Below are positions 39,028 to 49,989 of a stretch of DNA of 64,000 bases, in pieces. How positions within the stretch are numbered: the first letter of the stretch is position 1; each line of letters starts with the position of its first letter. The DNA is taken from contig NZ_SNXE01000002.1 in the NCBI RefSeq assembly GCF_004362405.1, positions 364,191-428,190 of the forward strand, read 5' to 3'. The position numbers and the translations under genes are program-made. Source of the DNA: Roseateles asaccharophilus (GTDB taxonomy: Bacteria; Pseudomonadota; Gammaproteobacteria; Burkholderiales; Burkholderiaceae_C). The notes beneath the pieces were generated by a model that saw nothing but the letters and a program-made list of their open reading frames with translations, was not told the DNA's origin and made no database searches.

Positions 39028-39106
39028 ATACCAAAAACGAGAAGTGGTATCTCAACACCAGTAAATTTGATACCAATTGTAGAATTGGTGCTAAGGGTTT
39101 ACCCTT
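39028..39106. repeat. AT-rich cluster of inverted repeats before the pilin operon
   Basis: Within a strongly AT-rich stretch, TACCAA-type motifs occur in both orientations: ATACCAA at 39028 and 39070, GGTATC at 39046-39051, and AATTGGT at 39083-39089. ACCAATT-GTAG-AATTGGT (39072-39089) is a perfect 7-bp inverted repeat, and AAGGG-TTTA-CCCTT lies at 39093-39106. The cluster is between pilE (-) and an EamA transporter (+). It probably holds the operon promoter and an operator. The binding protein is unknown. Confidence 0.5.
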
Positions 39107-39206
39107 TGTGCGAATGGCGCTGTCGTGGATTTGTGCGCGCTTGCGGCTGCTGCGGCGGGGGAGGGCGGCTTATGCCCTTGCGAAGGCCGCTGCCGACCGG
39201 GCTTTC

Positions 39207-39212
39207 TACAAT
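39207..39212 (+). promoter_or_regulatory. -10-like TACAAT seven bases before a start codon
   Basis: TACAAT-CCGGCCA-ATG precedes the EamA transporter gene without a ribosome-binding site. A transcript started from it would have almost no leader. Confidence 0.35.
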
Positions 39213-39219
39213 CCGGCCA

Positions 39220-40113
39220 ATGTCCTCAGACAGCAAGACGCCCTGGCCCGGTCTGGCCCTGGCCTCCCTGGGCGCCGTGGCGTTCTCGGGCAAGGCCATC
39301 ATCGTGAAACTGGCCTACCGCCATGGGGTGGATGCCGTCACCCTGATCATGCTGCGCATGCTGTTTGCGCTGCCGCTCTTCCTGCTGCTGGCCTGGTGGG
39401 CGGGGCGGGGCAAGCCGGCCCTGAGCCGGCGCGACTGGATCGCGGTGCTGGGCCTGGGCTTTTCGGGCTACTACCTGGCCAGCTTTCTGGACTTTGCGGG
39501 CCTGGCCTATATCTCGGCCAGCTTCGAGCGCCTGATCCTCTATCTCAACCCCACCCTGGTGCTCTTCCTGGGCTGGATCCTCTTCAAGCGCCGGGTCACG
39601 GGCCGGCAGCTGCTGGCGCTCTCGGTGAGCTATGCGGGCGTGCTCCTGGTCTTCGGGCAGGAGCTGCATCTGCAGGGCAGCGATGTGGTGCTGGGCGCGG
39701 CCCTGGTCTTTGGCAGCGCGGTGAGCTATGCGCTCTATCTGGTCTACAGCGGCGAGGAGGTCAAGCGCCTGGGCGCCATGCGCCTGACCGGCCTGGCCAC
39801 CACGGTGGCCTGCCTGCTGTGCATCGCGCAGTTCCTGCTACTGCGGCCGGTGGCGGGCCTGGCCGAGCTGGCACCCCAGGTCTGGTGGCTGTCCCTGCTG
39901 AACGCCACGGCCTGCACCTTCTTGCCGGTGCTGGCCGTGATGATGGCGATCGAGCGCATTGGCGCCACGCTGGCGGCCCAGACGGGCATGATCGGCCCCA
40001 TGTCCACCATCCTGATGGGCGTGTGGATCCTGGGCGAGCCCTTCACGCCTCTGGTGGCCGTCGGGACGGTTTTGGTGATGGGCGGCGTGTGGCTGCTCAC
40101 GAGATGGAGATGA
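39220..40113 (+). CDS. EamA-family (DMT) transporter
   Basis: A 297-residue inner-membrane protein of the drug/metabolite transporter superfamily with ten hydrophobic segments in two EamA halves. The first starts PWPGLALASLGAVAFSGKAI. The second starts after GQELHLQGSDVVLGAALVFG and ends GVWLLTRWR. Typical features are the conserved segment LDFAGLAYISASFERLILYL after segment 3, and GEPFTPLVAVGTVLVMGGVW at the end. The substrate is unknown; family members move amino acids, nucleobases or other small metabolites. It is divergent from the pilin operon and 4 bases ahead of an SDR gene. Confidence 0.88.
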   Translation: MSSDSKTPWPGLALASLGAVAFSGKAIIVKLAYRHGVDAVTLIMLRMLFALPLFLLLAWWAGRGKPALSRRDWIAVLGLGFSGYYLASFLDFAGLAYISASFERLILYLNPTLVLFLGWILFKRRVTGRQLLALSVSYAGVLLVFGQELHLQGSDVVLGAALVFGSAVSYALYLVYSGEEVKRLGAMRLTGLATTVACLLCIAQFLLLRPVAGLAELAPQVWWLSLLNATACTFLPVLAVMMAIERIGATLAAQTGMIGPMSTILMGVWILGEPFTPLVAVGTVLVMGGVWLLTRWR

Positions 40114-40117
40114 AACG

Positions 40118-40906
40118 ATGGACTTGGGACTGAAGGGCCGCTGGGCCTTGGTGTGTGGGGCCAGCAAGGGCCTGGGGCGCGGCTGCGCCGAGGCGCTGGC
40201 GGCCGAGGGCGTGAATGTGGTGATCACGGCGCGTGGCGCCGAGGCCCTGGAGGCCACGGCCGCCGCCATTCGTGCAGCCCATCCGGGCGTGGAAGTGCGC
40301 ACCGTGGCCGGCGATATCGCCACGGCCGAGGGCCGGGCCGCGGCCCTGTCCGCCTGCCCGCAGGTGGACATCCTGGTGAACAATGCCGGCGGCCCGCCGC
40401 CCGGTGACTTCCGCGACTGGGGCCGCGAGCAGTGGCTGGCGGCGCTGGAGGCGAACATGCTCACGCCCATCGAGCTGATCAAGGCCACGGTGGACGGCAT
40501 GGCCGAACGCGGCTTCGGCCGGGTGGTGAACATCACCTCGGGCGCGGTCAAGGCGCCCATCGATGTCCTGGGCCTCTCCAACGGCGCCCGCTCGGGCCTG
40601 ACCGGCTTTGTGGCCGGGCTCGCGCGCCAGGCCCGTCTGGCGGGCCGCAATGTGACGATCAACAATCTGCTGCCCGGCGCCTTCGACACGGAGCGCCTGC
40701 AAAAGACCCTGGCGGCCGGTGCGGCCAAGAGCGGGCAGGCGGCCGATGAGGTGGCGGCCAAGCGCCGCGCCGGCATCCCGGCCCAGCGCTTTGGCACGGC
40801 GGCCGAGTTCGGCGCCGTCTGCGCCATGCTTTGCAGCCAGCAGATGGGCTATCTCACCGGCCAGAACATCCTGCTGGACGGCGGCGCCTACCCGGGTACC
40901 TTCTGA
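40118..40906 (+). CDS. SDR-family oxidoreductase (FabG-like)
   Basis: A 262-residue short-chain dehydrogenase/reductase. Cofactor motif: ALVCGASKGLGRGCAEALAA. Other motifs are NNAGGPPPGDF and ITSGAVKAPIDVLGLSNGAR. In that region an Asn (SNGAR) stands where the YxxxK catalytic tyrosine would normally fall, a feature of one 3-oxoacyl-ACP-reductase-like subgroup. Catalysis may therefore differ from classical SDRs. GGAG precedes the ATG. It lies 4 bases after the EamA gene, so the two are probably co-transcribed, but no pathway is evident. Confidence 0.85.
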   Translation: MDLGLKGRWALVCGASKGLGRGCAEALAAEGVNVVITARGAEALEATAAAIRAAHPGVEVRTVAGDIATAEGRAAALSACPQVDILVNNAGGPPPGDFRDWGREQWLAALEANMLTPIELIKATVDGMAERGFGRVVNITSGAVKAPIDVLGLSNGARSGLTGFVAGLARQARLAGRNVTINNLLPGAFDTERLQKTLAAGAAKSGQAADEVAAKRRAGIPAQRFGTAAEFGAVCAMLCSQQMGYLTGQNILLDGGAYPGTF

Positions 40907-40919
40907 GCCCGCATAGACA

Positions 40920-40954
40920 AAGCCCGGCCGGCCGCCGGCGGCCGTACCGGGCTT
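40920..40954. terminator. Strong hairpin between convergent genes
   Basis: AAGCCCGG and CCGGGCTT frame an inner GGCCGCC/GGCGGCC palindrome. It lies between the SDR (+) and CsgG/SH3 (-) genes. It ends TTATGTT on the plus strand, so it acts more as a hairpin barrier than as a classical T-run terminator. Confidence 0.65.
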
Positions 40955-40978
40955 ATGTTCAGCCGAGGCTGGGGCTTG

Positions 40979-42007
40979 TTACTGCTTGCGCAGCAGCACC
41001 TTCTTGACCCAGCCTTCGCCCTTGGGCGACTGCACCTTCAGGAAGCCGTCCTTCTCCTCGCCCAGGTAGAGCACCTCGTCGCTGCGGGCCAGGGTTTGCA
41101 GCTCGGGCGCCCCGTCACGCGGCAGGCGCAGCACCTTGGCGCCACCGATCTTGGGCACCATCACATCACCTTCTGCCGCGGCATTGGCCTGCACGCTCTT
41201 GGCCGCATTGGCCTGGGCCGCCGCACCCGCCTTGGGTTGGATGATGGAAGGATTGTTCTTGATGGCGCGAACGATGTTGTTCCAGTTGTCCACGAAGGAG
41301 GCGGTGATCACCTTGCCCTCATTGGTGTTGGAGTAGCCGCCGGCGCCCACGCCCACGCCGCCGCCGAAGAGGGCGCCGCCCAGGGAGAAGTCGGCCTTCT
41401 CGGCGCTGCCCTCGGCCGCAGCCACCTGGATGCCCGAGCGTGCATCCACCAGCAGCATGCTGGTCTGGGCCTGCTTGAACTTCAGGCCGCCAGCGATGGC
41501 GCCCAGGGCCCGGCCGGCACCACCGAACAGGCCGAGCACGCCCGCGCCCACGCCGCCGGCATTGTTCTCGGAGAACACCACATTGGGCGTGACCAGGAAG
41601 TCGGCCGTGACCATCTGACCCTGGCCCATGTTCGAGCCCTGCTGCAGCATGCCGGACTGGGCCAGCTGGCGTTCTTGCATCATGTTCTGCATGGCCACGC
41701 CGCGCTCGATGACCTGGAAGCAGTTGGACTGCTGGATGATCATCCGGATCAGGCCGTTGGGCGAGGCCAGGCCGTAGCCGCGCAGGCGCACCAGCAGATC
41801 GTCCTGCGGCTCATGCACGGCAATCGTGCCCTTGGGGGCGTCGCAGCGCTCCAGCTGGCTGTTGGCGTTCTGGGCGCCGTCCGGGCCGGCGCTGCCGGTG
41901 GCCACCGAGCCGCCCTTGCCCAGCTCCTGGGCCGCGGCGACGAGGGGGATCAGGGCCAGCAGGCCGCAGACAGCAGGGGTGCGCCAGGCGCGGGCTTTGG
42001 ATGCCAT
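40979..42007 (-). CDS. Exported CsgG-like protein with C-terminal SH3 domain
   Basis: A 342-residue secreted protein. The signal peptide is residues 1-26 (ending LVAAA). The central part (about 50-240) has CsgG-like features: NCFQVIERGVAMQNMMQERQ, ADFLVTPNVVFSENNAGGVG, MLLVDARSGIQVAAAEGSAE and the glycine-rich GGALFGGGVGVGAGGYSN. The last 65 residues form a bacterial SH3 domain (LARSDEVLYLGEEKDGFLKV, GWVKKVLL). CsgG itself is an outer-membrane lipoprotein pore for curli, but no lipobox cysteine and no curli genes are present. An envelope-associated role is likely. Function unknown. Confidence 0.8.
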   Translation of the reverse strand: MASKARAWRTPAVCGLLALIPLVAAAQELGKGGSVATGSAGPDGAQNANSQLERCDAPKGTIAVHEPQDDLLVRLRGYGLASPNGLIRMIIQQSNCFQVIERGVAMQNMMQERQLAQSGMLQQGSNMGQGQMVTADFLVTPNVVFSENNAGGVGAGVLGLFGGAGRALGAIAGGLKFKQAQTSMLLVDARSGIQVAAAEGSAEKADFSLGGALFGGGVGVGAGGYSNTNEGKVITASFVDNWNNIVRAIKNNPSIIQPKAGAAAQANAAKSVQANAAAEGDVMVPKIGGAKVLRLPRDGAPELQTLARSDEVLYLGEEKDGFLKVQSPKGEGWVKKVLLRKQ

Positions 42008-42105
42008 GTGTGAACTCCCGTTTCTTGGATGACAAGCGAAAACGCGGATTCTGGCAGTCACCCTCGGCTGCTCACACCCCATGAATCAACTTCATGCGGA
42101 CTCGC

Positions 42106-43023
42106 TCACGAAGTGCCGCGAGGGCGTCGCGCCGAGACCACGATGCCACTCACGATCAGGGCGAAGGCCGCCCCGTGGTACCAGGCCGGCCACTCTCCCA
42201 GCAGTGCGGCCGACATCAGGGCGGCAAACACCGGGGTCAGGTTCACGAAGAAGGCGGCCAGGGCCGGACCGGCCTCGGCCACGCCCTGGCCCCAGCAGCG
42301 GTAGGCGATCAGCGAGGGGCCGATGGCCACATAGACCAGGGCCAGCACCAGGGCCGGGCCCCAGTGGATGGGCTGCTCGGTCCAGAGCTGCTCGGCGCCG
42401 GCACAGCCGGTCGCGAAGATCAGGCCGAAGACCAGCTGGCTCATCATGGTCTCGGCCCAGTTCCAGGCCGGCTTGTCCTCGCCCCGCATATGGGCCGGCG
42501 GACGCGCCAGCAACCAGCTGTAGAGCGCCCAGGAGAAGATGGCCAGCAGCATCAGCAGGTCGCCGGGCAGGAACTGCAGCTCGGCCAAGCGGCCCAGCTC
42601 GCCATGCGTGATCACGAAGGCCACGCCGACCAGGGAGAGCATGGCGCCCAGCAGTTGGGGCCGCGTGGGCTTCACGCCATAGACCAGGGCCCCGATGGCC
42701 ATCATCCACACCGGCATGCTGGCGGTGATCAGGGTCACGTTCAGCGCGGTGGAACTGCGCAGGGCCTGGTATTGCAGGGCGTTGTAGCAGCCCATGCCCA
42801 GCACGCCAACGAGCGCCAGATACGGCCAGCGTCGCAGCAGCGGGCCGGGCTGGCGCAGCAGCCGCCAGGCCAGGGGCAGCAGCAGCAGGAAGACGATGCT
42901 CCAACGCATGGCGTTCAGCAGCAGCGGCGGCACGCTGTTGGCCACCAGTCGCCCGACTACGGCATTGCCAGCCCAGAGCAGAGGTGGCAGGGTCAGCAGG
43001 ATGGCGAGGCGGGGCGTCAGCAT
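42106..43023 (-). CDS. EamA-family (DMT) transporter, second locus
   Basis: A 305-residue, ten-segment DMT superfamily protein. The beginning LAILLTLPPLLWAGNAVVGR and LLLNAMRWSIVFLLLLPLAW are typical of the YdcZ/RhaT-like EamA group, and the second half contains FFVNLTPVFAALMSAALLGE. It is only distantly similar to the EamA protein at 39220. The start at 43023 gives a normal N-terminus; the open frame upstream overlaps the divergent oxidoreductase gene. It is upstream of the CsgG/SH3 gene with a 98-base gap. Substrate unknown. Confidence 0.88.
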   Translation of the reverse strand: MLTPRLAILLTLPPLLWAGNAVVGRLVANSVPPLLLNAMRWSIVFLLLLPLAWRLLRQPGPLLRRWPYLALVGVLGMGCYNALQYQALRSSTALNVTLITASMPVWMMAIGALVYGVKPTRPQLLGAMLSLVGVAFVITHGELGRLAELQFLPGDLLMLLAIFSWALYSWLLARPPAHMRGEDKPAWNWAETMMSQLVFGLIFATGCAGAEQLWTEQPIHWGPALVLALVYVAIGPSLIAYRCWGQGVAEAGPALAAFFVNLTPVFAALMSAALLGEWPAWYHGAAFALIVSGIVVSARRPRGTS

Positions 43024-43092
43024 CGGGGCGGGCACGTTGCGGCAAAGGCTGGCACGATAGCGGAACTTCCATAGCCGATGAGGAGCAAGTCG

Positions 43093-44063
43093 ATGAGCCG
43101 AGGCGAGCAAGCCGTCCTGATCCAAGCCCCCGGTGGGCCCGAGGTGCTGCAGTGGACCCCTGTGGAGGTGGGCGAGCCCGGCCCGGGCGAGCTGCGGCTG
43201 CGCCACCATGCCATCGGCCTGAACTACATCGACATCTACCACCGCAGTGGCGCCTACCCACTGCCGCTGCCGGCCCGCCTGGGCATGGAGGCGGCCGGCG
43301 TGGTGGAGGCGGTGGGCGAGGGCGTGACGCATCTGGCCGTGGGCGACCGCGTGGCCTATGCCAGCCAGCCACCCGGAGCCTATGCCACGGCCCGTCTGAT
43401 GCCGGCGCGCTGCGTGGTGCGATTGCCGGAGGGCATCGCTTTTGAGGCCGGCGCGGCCATGATGCTCAAGGGCCTGACCGCCCAGTACCTGCTGCGCAAG
43501 ACCCTGCCCCAGGGGGGGCTGGCGGCGGGCGACTTCGTGCTCTTCCATGCCGCGGCCGGTGGCGTGGGCCTGATCGCCTGCCAGTGGGCGCGCGCTCTGG
43601 GCCGCGCCTGATCGCCACCGCCGGCTCGGACCAGAAATGCGCGCTGGCCCTGGAGGCCGGGGCGGCGCATGCCATCAACTATCGCCGCGAGGACTTTGCC
43701 GCTCGCGTGCGCGAGATCACCGGCGGCCAGGGCGTGAAGGTGGTGTACGACTCCGTGGGCCTGGACACCTTCGAGGGCTCGCTCAACAGCCTGGCACCCT
43801 TTGGCCTGCTGGTGAGCTTTGGCAATGCCTCGGGCTTTGCGCCCCCGGTGCCGTTGGGCCATTTGGCGGCCAAGGGCTCGCTTTATGTGACCCGGCCCAC
43901 GCTCTTCACCCATCTGGCCACGCGCGAAGCCACCCAGGCCATGGCCGACGATCTGTTTGCGCGGGTGCTGGCCGGCGACATCAAGATCCGCGCGGAGCAG
44001 CGCTACGCGCTGAACCAGATCCAGCAGGCCCATCGCGATCTGGAAGCCCGCAGCACTGTGGGC

Positions 44064-44084
<21 letters not shown>
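43093..44084 (+). pseudogene. qorA: Quinone oxidoreductase (zinc-free MDR family) broken by a frameshift
   Basis: An NADPH:quinone reductase of about 330 residues is split into two frames. Frame one (43093-43611) holds the catalytic domain and reaches the nucleotide site FHAAAGGVGLIACQWARALG, then hits TGA at 43609-43611. Frame two continues RLIATAGSDQKCALALEAGA through to SGVLLV at 44084. Relatives read LGARLIATAG here, so one base is missing around 43600-43606, in a GC-only stretch. All other sequence is intact, so this is either a recent mutation or an assembly error. The ATG at 43093 has AGGAG seven bases upstream. The end overlaps the convergent kinase gene by 21 bases. Confidence 0.85.
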
Positions 44085-45638
<1,554 letters not shown>

Positions 45639-45714
45639 GGGCGGCGGCGTTGTCAACGCCCTGGATTGTCGCTGGGGCGGCGTGCCCGTCGCTGAGGATT
45701 TTTACCGGGCGAGA

Positions 45715-46503
45715 TTACGCCTTGACGGCACTGCGGTAGGCATGCCAACTCGCATGCCCCAGCCAGGGGCCCACCACCAGCAGGCCGGCAAAGCCCGGCA
45801 GCATGGCCGCCACGACCAGTACCGTGATCAAGGCACCCCAGAAGAGCATGACCCCGGTTTGCGTCAGCACTAGGCGCAGACTGGTCAGGCCCGCGGTCAC
45901 CGCATCGGTGGGGCGGTCCAGCAGCATGGGGATGGCGATCACGCTGATGGCGTAGATCAGACCGGCAAACACGGCGCCGACACCCAGATAGGCGACGATG
46001 AAGCCCAGGTTCTCAGGGTCCAGCAGCTTCCAGATCGATCCTGCGAAATCGGGCATGCCGTCGAAGCTCACCGCGAAGACCACCAGGGCGGCCCGCCCCC
46101 AGATCATTTCCAGCACCAGCAGCACCGCGCCAAACAGGGCCAGCTGGCCCAGACGGGCCTCGAAGGCCAGCAGGGAGTCGCCCAGATCGGGCTGCTCGCC
46201 GCGCTCCAGACGCTGGCTGACCTGGTATAGGCCCAGGCAGAGAAAAGGCCCCATCAGCAGGAAGCCCGCCGAGAGCGCCAGCGTGTAGGCCGGGGCATGG
46301 CGGAAGACCACCAGCAGGGCCCAGCCCATGGCCACGAAGCACAGGCCGTAGAACAGCGCGATGCCCGGGGCGCGGCGCAGATCGCGCCAGCCGGCCGCCA
46401 GCCAGCGCAGCGGATCGCGCCAGCTCAGGGTATTGAGCTCGATGTCGAAGGCCGAGGTGCCGGGTTCGGCCGCTTTGTCGTCGATGGGGTCGGTCGGGGC
46501 CAT
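45715..46503 (-). CDS. DUF2189 membrane protein
   Basis: A 262-residue integral membrane protein with about six hydrophobic segments. The DUF2189 pattern is visible: WLAAGWRDLRRAPGIALFYG near the start, MGPFLCLGLYQVSQRLERGE, and ISVIAIPMLLDRPTDAVTAG before the last segments, ending VVGPWLGHASWHAYRSAV. Members often stand near cytochrome or respiratory genes in proteobacteria, but the function is unknown. It lies 72 bases past the end of lspA in the same direction, with no obvious ribosome-binding site. Confidence 0.85.
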   Translation of the reverse strand: MAPTDPIDDKAAEPGTSAFDIELNTLSWRDPLRWLAAGWRDLRRAPGIALFYGLCFVAMGWALLVVFRHAPAYTLALSAGFLLMGPFLCLGLYQVSQRLERGEQPDLGDSLLAFEARLGQLALFGAVLLVLEMIWGRAALVVFAVSFDGMPDFAGSIWKLLDPENLGFIVAYLGVGAVFAGLIYAISVIAIPMLLDRPTDAVTAGLTSLRLVLTQTGVMLFWGALITVLVVAAMLPGFAGLLVVGPWLGHASWHAYRSAVKA

Positions 46504-46575
46504 GCCCCAGCGTAAGCGGCCCGGCCAGCTCCGTACCAGCGGGTTAGCCCGGGACTACGGGATGCCTCGGGGGGA

Positions 46576-47073
46576 TCAGCCGCCGCGCCGCACGCGCCGG
46601 ATCTCGTCCCAGATCAGCAGGACCGCGCCCACGGTGATGGCGCTGTCGGCCACATTGAAGGAGGGGTAGTACCAGCCGGCCCAGTGCAGCTGGATGAAGT
46701 CCACCACATAGCCGTGCAGTAGCCGGTCCACCACATTGCCGATGGCACCGCCCATGATCAGGGTGAGTGCGGTGGCAAACAGGGTCTGCTGACCATGCCG
46801 GCGCAACATCCAGATGATGAAGATGGTGGCGACCGTACCCAGACCCACGAAGAACCAGCGCTGCCAGCCCGAGGCCCCGGCCAGGAAGCTGAAGGCGGCG
46901 CCCGTGTTGTGGACCCGCACGACATTGAAGAAGCTGGTCACATAGCGGCTGTCACCCAGCTGGAAGTGCCCCAGGATCAGGGTCTTGGTGAACTGGTCCA
47001 GCAGGATGATGAGCAGGGCAATGCCTAGCCACAGGGGCAGGCGCGGAGAGTTCTTTGCGGAGGAGGATCGCAT
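46576..47073 (-). CDS. lspA: Lipoprotein signal peptidase (signal peptidase II)
   Basis: A 165-residue inner-membrane aspartic protease that removes signal peptides from diacylglyceryl-modified prolipoproteins. It has four membrane segments. The catalytic aspartates are Asp116 in [20 protein letters not shown] and Asp143 in FNVADSAI. The conserved [15 protein letters not shown] is also present. It follows ileS by 12 bases, and ribF precedes ileS. This ribF-ileS-lspA order is standard in betaproteobacteria. Confidence 0.96.
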   Translation of the reverse strand: MRSSSAKNSPRLPLWLGIALLIILLDQFTKTLILGHFQLGDSRYVTSFFNVVRVHNTGAAFSFLAGASGWQRWFFVGLGTVATIFIIWMLRRHGQQTLFATALTLIMGGAIGNVVDRLLHGYVVDFIQLHWAGWYYPSFNVADSAITVGAVLLIWDEIRRVRRGG

Positions 47074-47085
47074 GTGCAGCTTGCC

Positions 47086-49914
47086 TCAGGCCACGCAGCG
47101 GGTTTCCCCGTCGCCATGCAGATTGCTGTCGCAGCGGCCGCACAGCGCGGGATGCTCGGGATTGATGCCCACATCCTCGCGGTAGTGCCAGCAGCGCTCG
47201 CACTTCTGATGGCTGCTCGGTGTGACCTTGATGCTCAGCTCGGCCGCCGCCTCGACGCGCGCCGCCGAGGTGATCAGCACGAACTTCAGGTCATCGCCCA
47301 AGCTTTGCAGCAGGGCTAGATCTTGCTCGGGCGCGCCGATCAGCAGCTCGGCCTGCAGGGAGGCTCCGACCTGGCCCTGGCTGCGCAGGTCTTCAATCGC
47401 CTTGTTGGCCAGCTCACGGATCTCGCGAACACGCCCCCACTTTGCCAGCAGCGCCGCGTCGGCAGTCGGGAACTGCCAGAAGGTCTCGGTGAAGATGGTC
47501 TCACCCCCGTTGAACACCTTCCAGGCTTCCTCGGCCGTGAAGCTCAGGAAGGGGGCCATCCAGCGCAGCATGCCGTTCGTGATGTGCCACAGCGCGGTCT
47601 GGGCCGAGCGACGGGCGACGCTCTTGGGGGCCGTGGTGTAGAGGCGGTCCTTGAGCACATCCAGGTAGAAGCCACCCAGGTCCTCGGAGCAGTAGACCTG
47701 CAGCTTGGCCACCACCGGGTGGAACTCGTAGCGCTCGAAGTGCGCCAGCACCTCGGCCTGGAACTCGGCGGCGCGGGCCAGGGCGTAGCGGTCGACCTCC
47801 AGCAGCTGGTCCAGCGGCAGGGCCTCGGTCGCGGCGTCGAAGTCCGAGACATTGGCCAGCAGGAAGCGCAGGGTGTTGCGGATGCGGCGGTAGCTGTCCA
47901 CCACGCGGGCCAGGATCTTCTCGTCCAGACCCAGGTCACCCGAGTAGTCGGTGGCTGCCGTCCACAAACGCAGGATCTCGGCGCCCATCTTGTCGGACAC
48001 GGCCTGCGGTGCAACCACATTGCCCACCGACTTGCTCATCTTGCGGCCCTGGCCGTCCACCACGAAGCCGTGGGTCAGCAGGCCCTTGTAGGGCGCGCGG
48101 CCGTACAGCGCGGAGGCGATCAGCAGCGAGCTGTGGAACCAGCCGCGGTGCTGGTCATGGCCTTCCAGGTAGAGGTCGGCCTCGGGGCCTTCGGCATGGG
48201 CCGCGCCCGCATGGCTGCCCTTGAGCACATGCTGGAAGGTGGAGCCGGAGTCGAACCACACGTCCAGGATGTCCTGACCCTTGCTATAGGCTTCAGCCTC
48301 GGCACCCAGCCACTCGGCCGGGTCCAGCTTGGCCCAGGCCTCGATGCCACCCTGCTCGACCAGCTGTGCGGCGCGCTCGATGAACTCCAGGGTCCGTGGG
48401 TGGGCCTCGCCGCTGTCCTTGTGCAGGAAGATGGGCAGGGGCACGCCCCAGCTGCGCTGGCGGGAGATGCACCAGTCGGGCCGGTTGGCGATCATGTCGC
48501 GCAGGCGGGCGCGGCCGTTTTCCGGGTAGAAGCTGGTGGCGTCGATCGCAGCCAGTGCGGTCTGGCGCAGGGTCTGGGCCGGGGCCTCGGTGGCGAAGAG
48601 GCCGCTGCCCTCGTCCATGCGCACAAACCACTGAGCGGCCGCGCGGTAGATCACCGGCGTCTTGTGGCGCCAGCAATGTGGGTAGCTGTGGGTGATCTTG
48701 CTGTGGGCCATCAGGCGGCCGGCGTTCTGCAGGGCCTCGGTGATGACCGGGTTGGCCTTCCAGATGTGCAGGCCGCCGAACAGGGGCAGGCTGGCCTCGT
48801 AAGTGCCATTGCCCTGCACCGGGTTCAGGATGTCCTTGAAGGCCAGGCCGTGGGAGATGCAGCTCTGGAAGTCGTCCAGACCGTAGGCGGGTGCGGAGTG
48901 GACCACACCGGTGCCGTCGTCGGCCGTGGCGTAGTCGGCGAGATAGACCGGGCTTTCGCGGTCATAGCCCGCATCCACATGAGCCAGCGGATGCTTGAAC
49001 TTCAGCAGCTCCAGCTTGCGGCCCTGGGTGACGGCGACCTGCTCGCCCTCCAGCTGCCAGCGCGCCAGGCACTTCTCGACCAGGGCCTCGGCCACGACGA
49101 AGTAGCCACGCGCGGTCTTGACCAGGGCGTAGGGCAACTCGGGGTTGAGGTTGAGCGCCTGGTTGGCCGGTATGGTCCAGGGCGTGGTGGTCCAGATCAC
49201 CGTGAAGGCCTCGGCATCCAGCGCGGCCAGGCCGAAAGCTGCGGCCAGCTTGGCCGGCTCGGCGCAGAGGAAGGCCACATCCACGGCCGGGCTCTGCTTG
49301 TCGGCGTACTCGATCTCGAACTCGGCCAGCGAGGAGCCGCAGTCAAAGCACCAGTAGACGGGCTTGAGGCCGCGATAGACGAAACCGCGCTCGAACAGGC
49401 GCTTGAGCACCCGGATCTCGCCGGCCTCGTTGGCGTAGTCCATGGTGCGGTAGGGCTTGTCCCACTCGCCGAGGATGCCCAGGCGCTTGAAGTCGGCACG
49501 CTGACCGTCGATCTGCTCGCCGGCATAGGCGCGGCTCTTGGCCTGCACCTCGTCACGCGGCAGGCCGCGGCCGTGGGTCTTCTCGATCTGGTTCTCGATG
49601 GGCAGGCCGTGGCAGTCCCAACCCGGGATGTAGGCCGCATCAAAGCCGGCCAGCTGGCGGGCCTTGACGATCATGTCCTTGAGGATCTTGTTGGCAGCGT
49701 GGCCGATATGGATCTGGCCGTTGGCATAGGGCGGGCCGTCGTGCAGCACGAACTTGGGCTGGCCACAGCGTGCGTCACGCAGCTTCTTGTAGATGCCTTG
49801 CTCTTCCCAGGCCTTGACCCAGGCGGGCTCACGCTTGGGCAGGTCGCCCCGCATGGGGAAGGGGGTGTCGGGCAGGTTCAGGGTGGAGCGGTAGTCTTTG
49901 GCGGCGTCGGTCAT
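47086..49914 (-). CDS. ileS: Isoleucyl-tRNA synthetase
   Basis: A 942-residue class I synthetase that charges tRNA-Ile, with an editing domain against valine. The HIGH motif is in [17 protein letters not shown], and KMSKS is in [10 protein letters not shown]. The editing domain lies between them ([20 protein letters not shown], then [16 protein letters not shown]). The C-terminal zinc finger is [12 protein letters not shown] and [13 protein letters not shown]. Length is typical of the bacterial, mupirocin-sensitive type. It sits between ribF and lspA on the same strand. Confidence 0.97.
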   Translation of the reverse strand: MTDAAKDYRSTLNLPDTPFPMRGDLPKREPAWVKAWEEQGIYKKLRDARCGQPKFVLHDGPPYANGQIHIGHAANKILKDMIVKARQLAGFDAAYIPGWDCHGLPIENQIEKTHGRGLPRDEVQAKSRAYAGEQIDGQRADFKRLGILGEWDKPYRTMDYANEAGEIRVLKRLFERGFVYRGLKPVYWCFDCGSSLAEFEIEYADKQSPAVDVAFLCAEPAKLAAAFGLAALDAEAFTVIWTTTPWTIPANQALNLNPELPYALVKTARGYFVVAEALVEKCLARWQLEGEQVAVTQGRKLELLKFKHPLAHVDAGYDRESPVYLADYATADDGTGVVHSAPAYGLDDFQSCISHGLAFKDILNPVQGNGTYEASLPLFGGLHIWKANPVITEALQNAGRLMAHSKITHSYPHCWRHKTPVIYRAAAQWFVRMDEGSGLFATEAPAQTLRQTALAAIDATSFYPENGRARLRDMIANRPDWCISRQRSWGVPLPIFLHKDSGEAHPRTLEFIERAAQLVEQGGIEAWAKLDPAEWLGAEAEAYSKGQDILDVWFDSGSTFQHVLKGSHAGAAHAEGPEADLYLEGHDQHRGWFHSSLLIASALYGRAPYKGLLTHGFVVDGQGRKMSKSVGNVVAPQAVSDKMGAEILRLWTAATDYSGDLGLDEKILARVVDSYRRIRNTLRFLLANVSDFDAATEALPLDQLLEVDRYALARAAEFQAEVLAHFERYEFHPVVAKLQVYCSEDLGGFYLDVLKDRLYTTAPKSVARRSAQTALWHITNGMLRWMAPFLSFTAEEAWKVFNGGETIFTETFWQFPTADAALLAKWGRVREIRELANKAIEDLRSQGQVGASLQAELLIGAPEQDLALLQSLGDDLKFVLITSAARVEAAAELSIKVTPSSHQKCERCWHYREDVGINPEHPALCGRCDSNLHGDGETRCVA

Positions 49915-49989
49915 GGCGGCAGCAGTGAAGGGCAGAGCCGGAGCGTCTGCGTTGAAGCGTGGGGCGGGGGAGGAGGCGCGCGCAGCGCT

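Noticed and set aside
42092-43372. A 426-codon minus-strand frame overlapping the second EamA gene
   Set aside because: It is the +1 shadow of the EamA frame and is rich in Arg, Pro and Gly. The EamA frame has membrane segments and family signatures.
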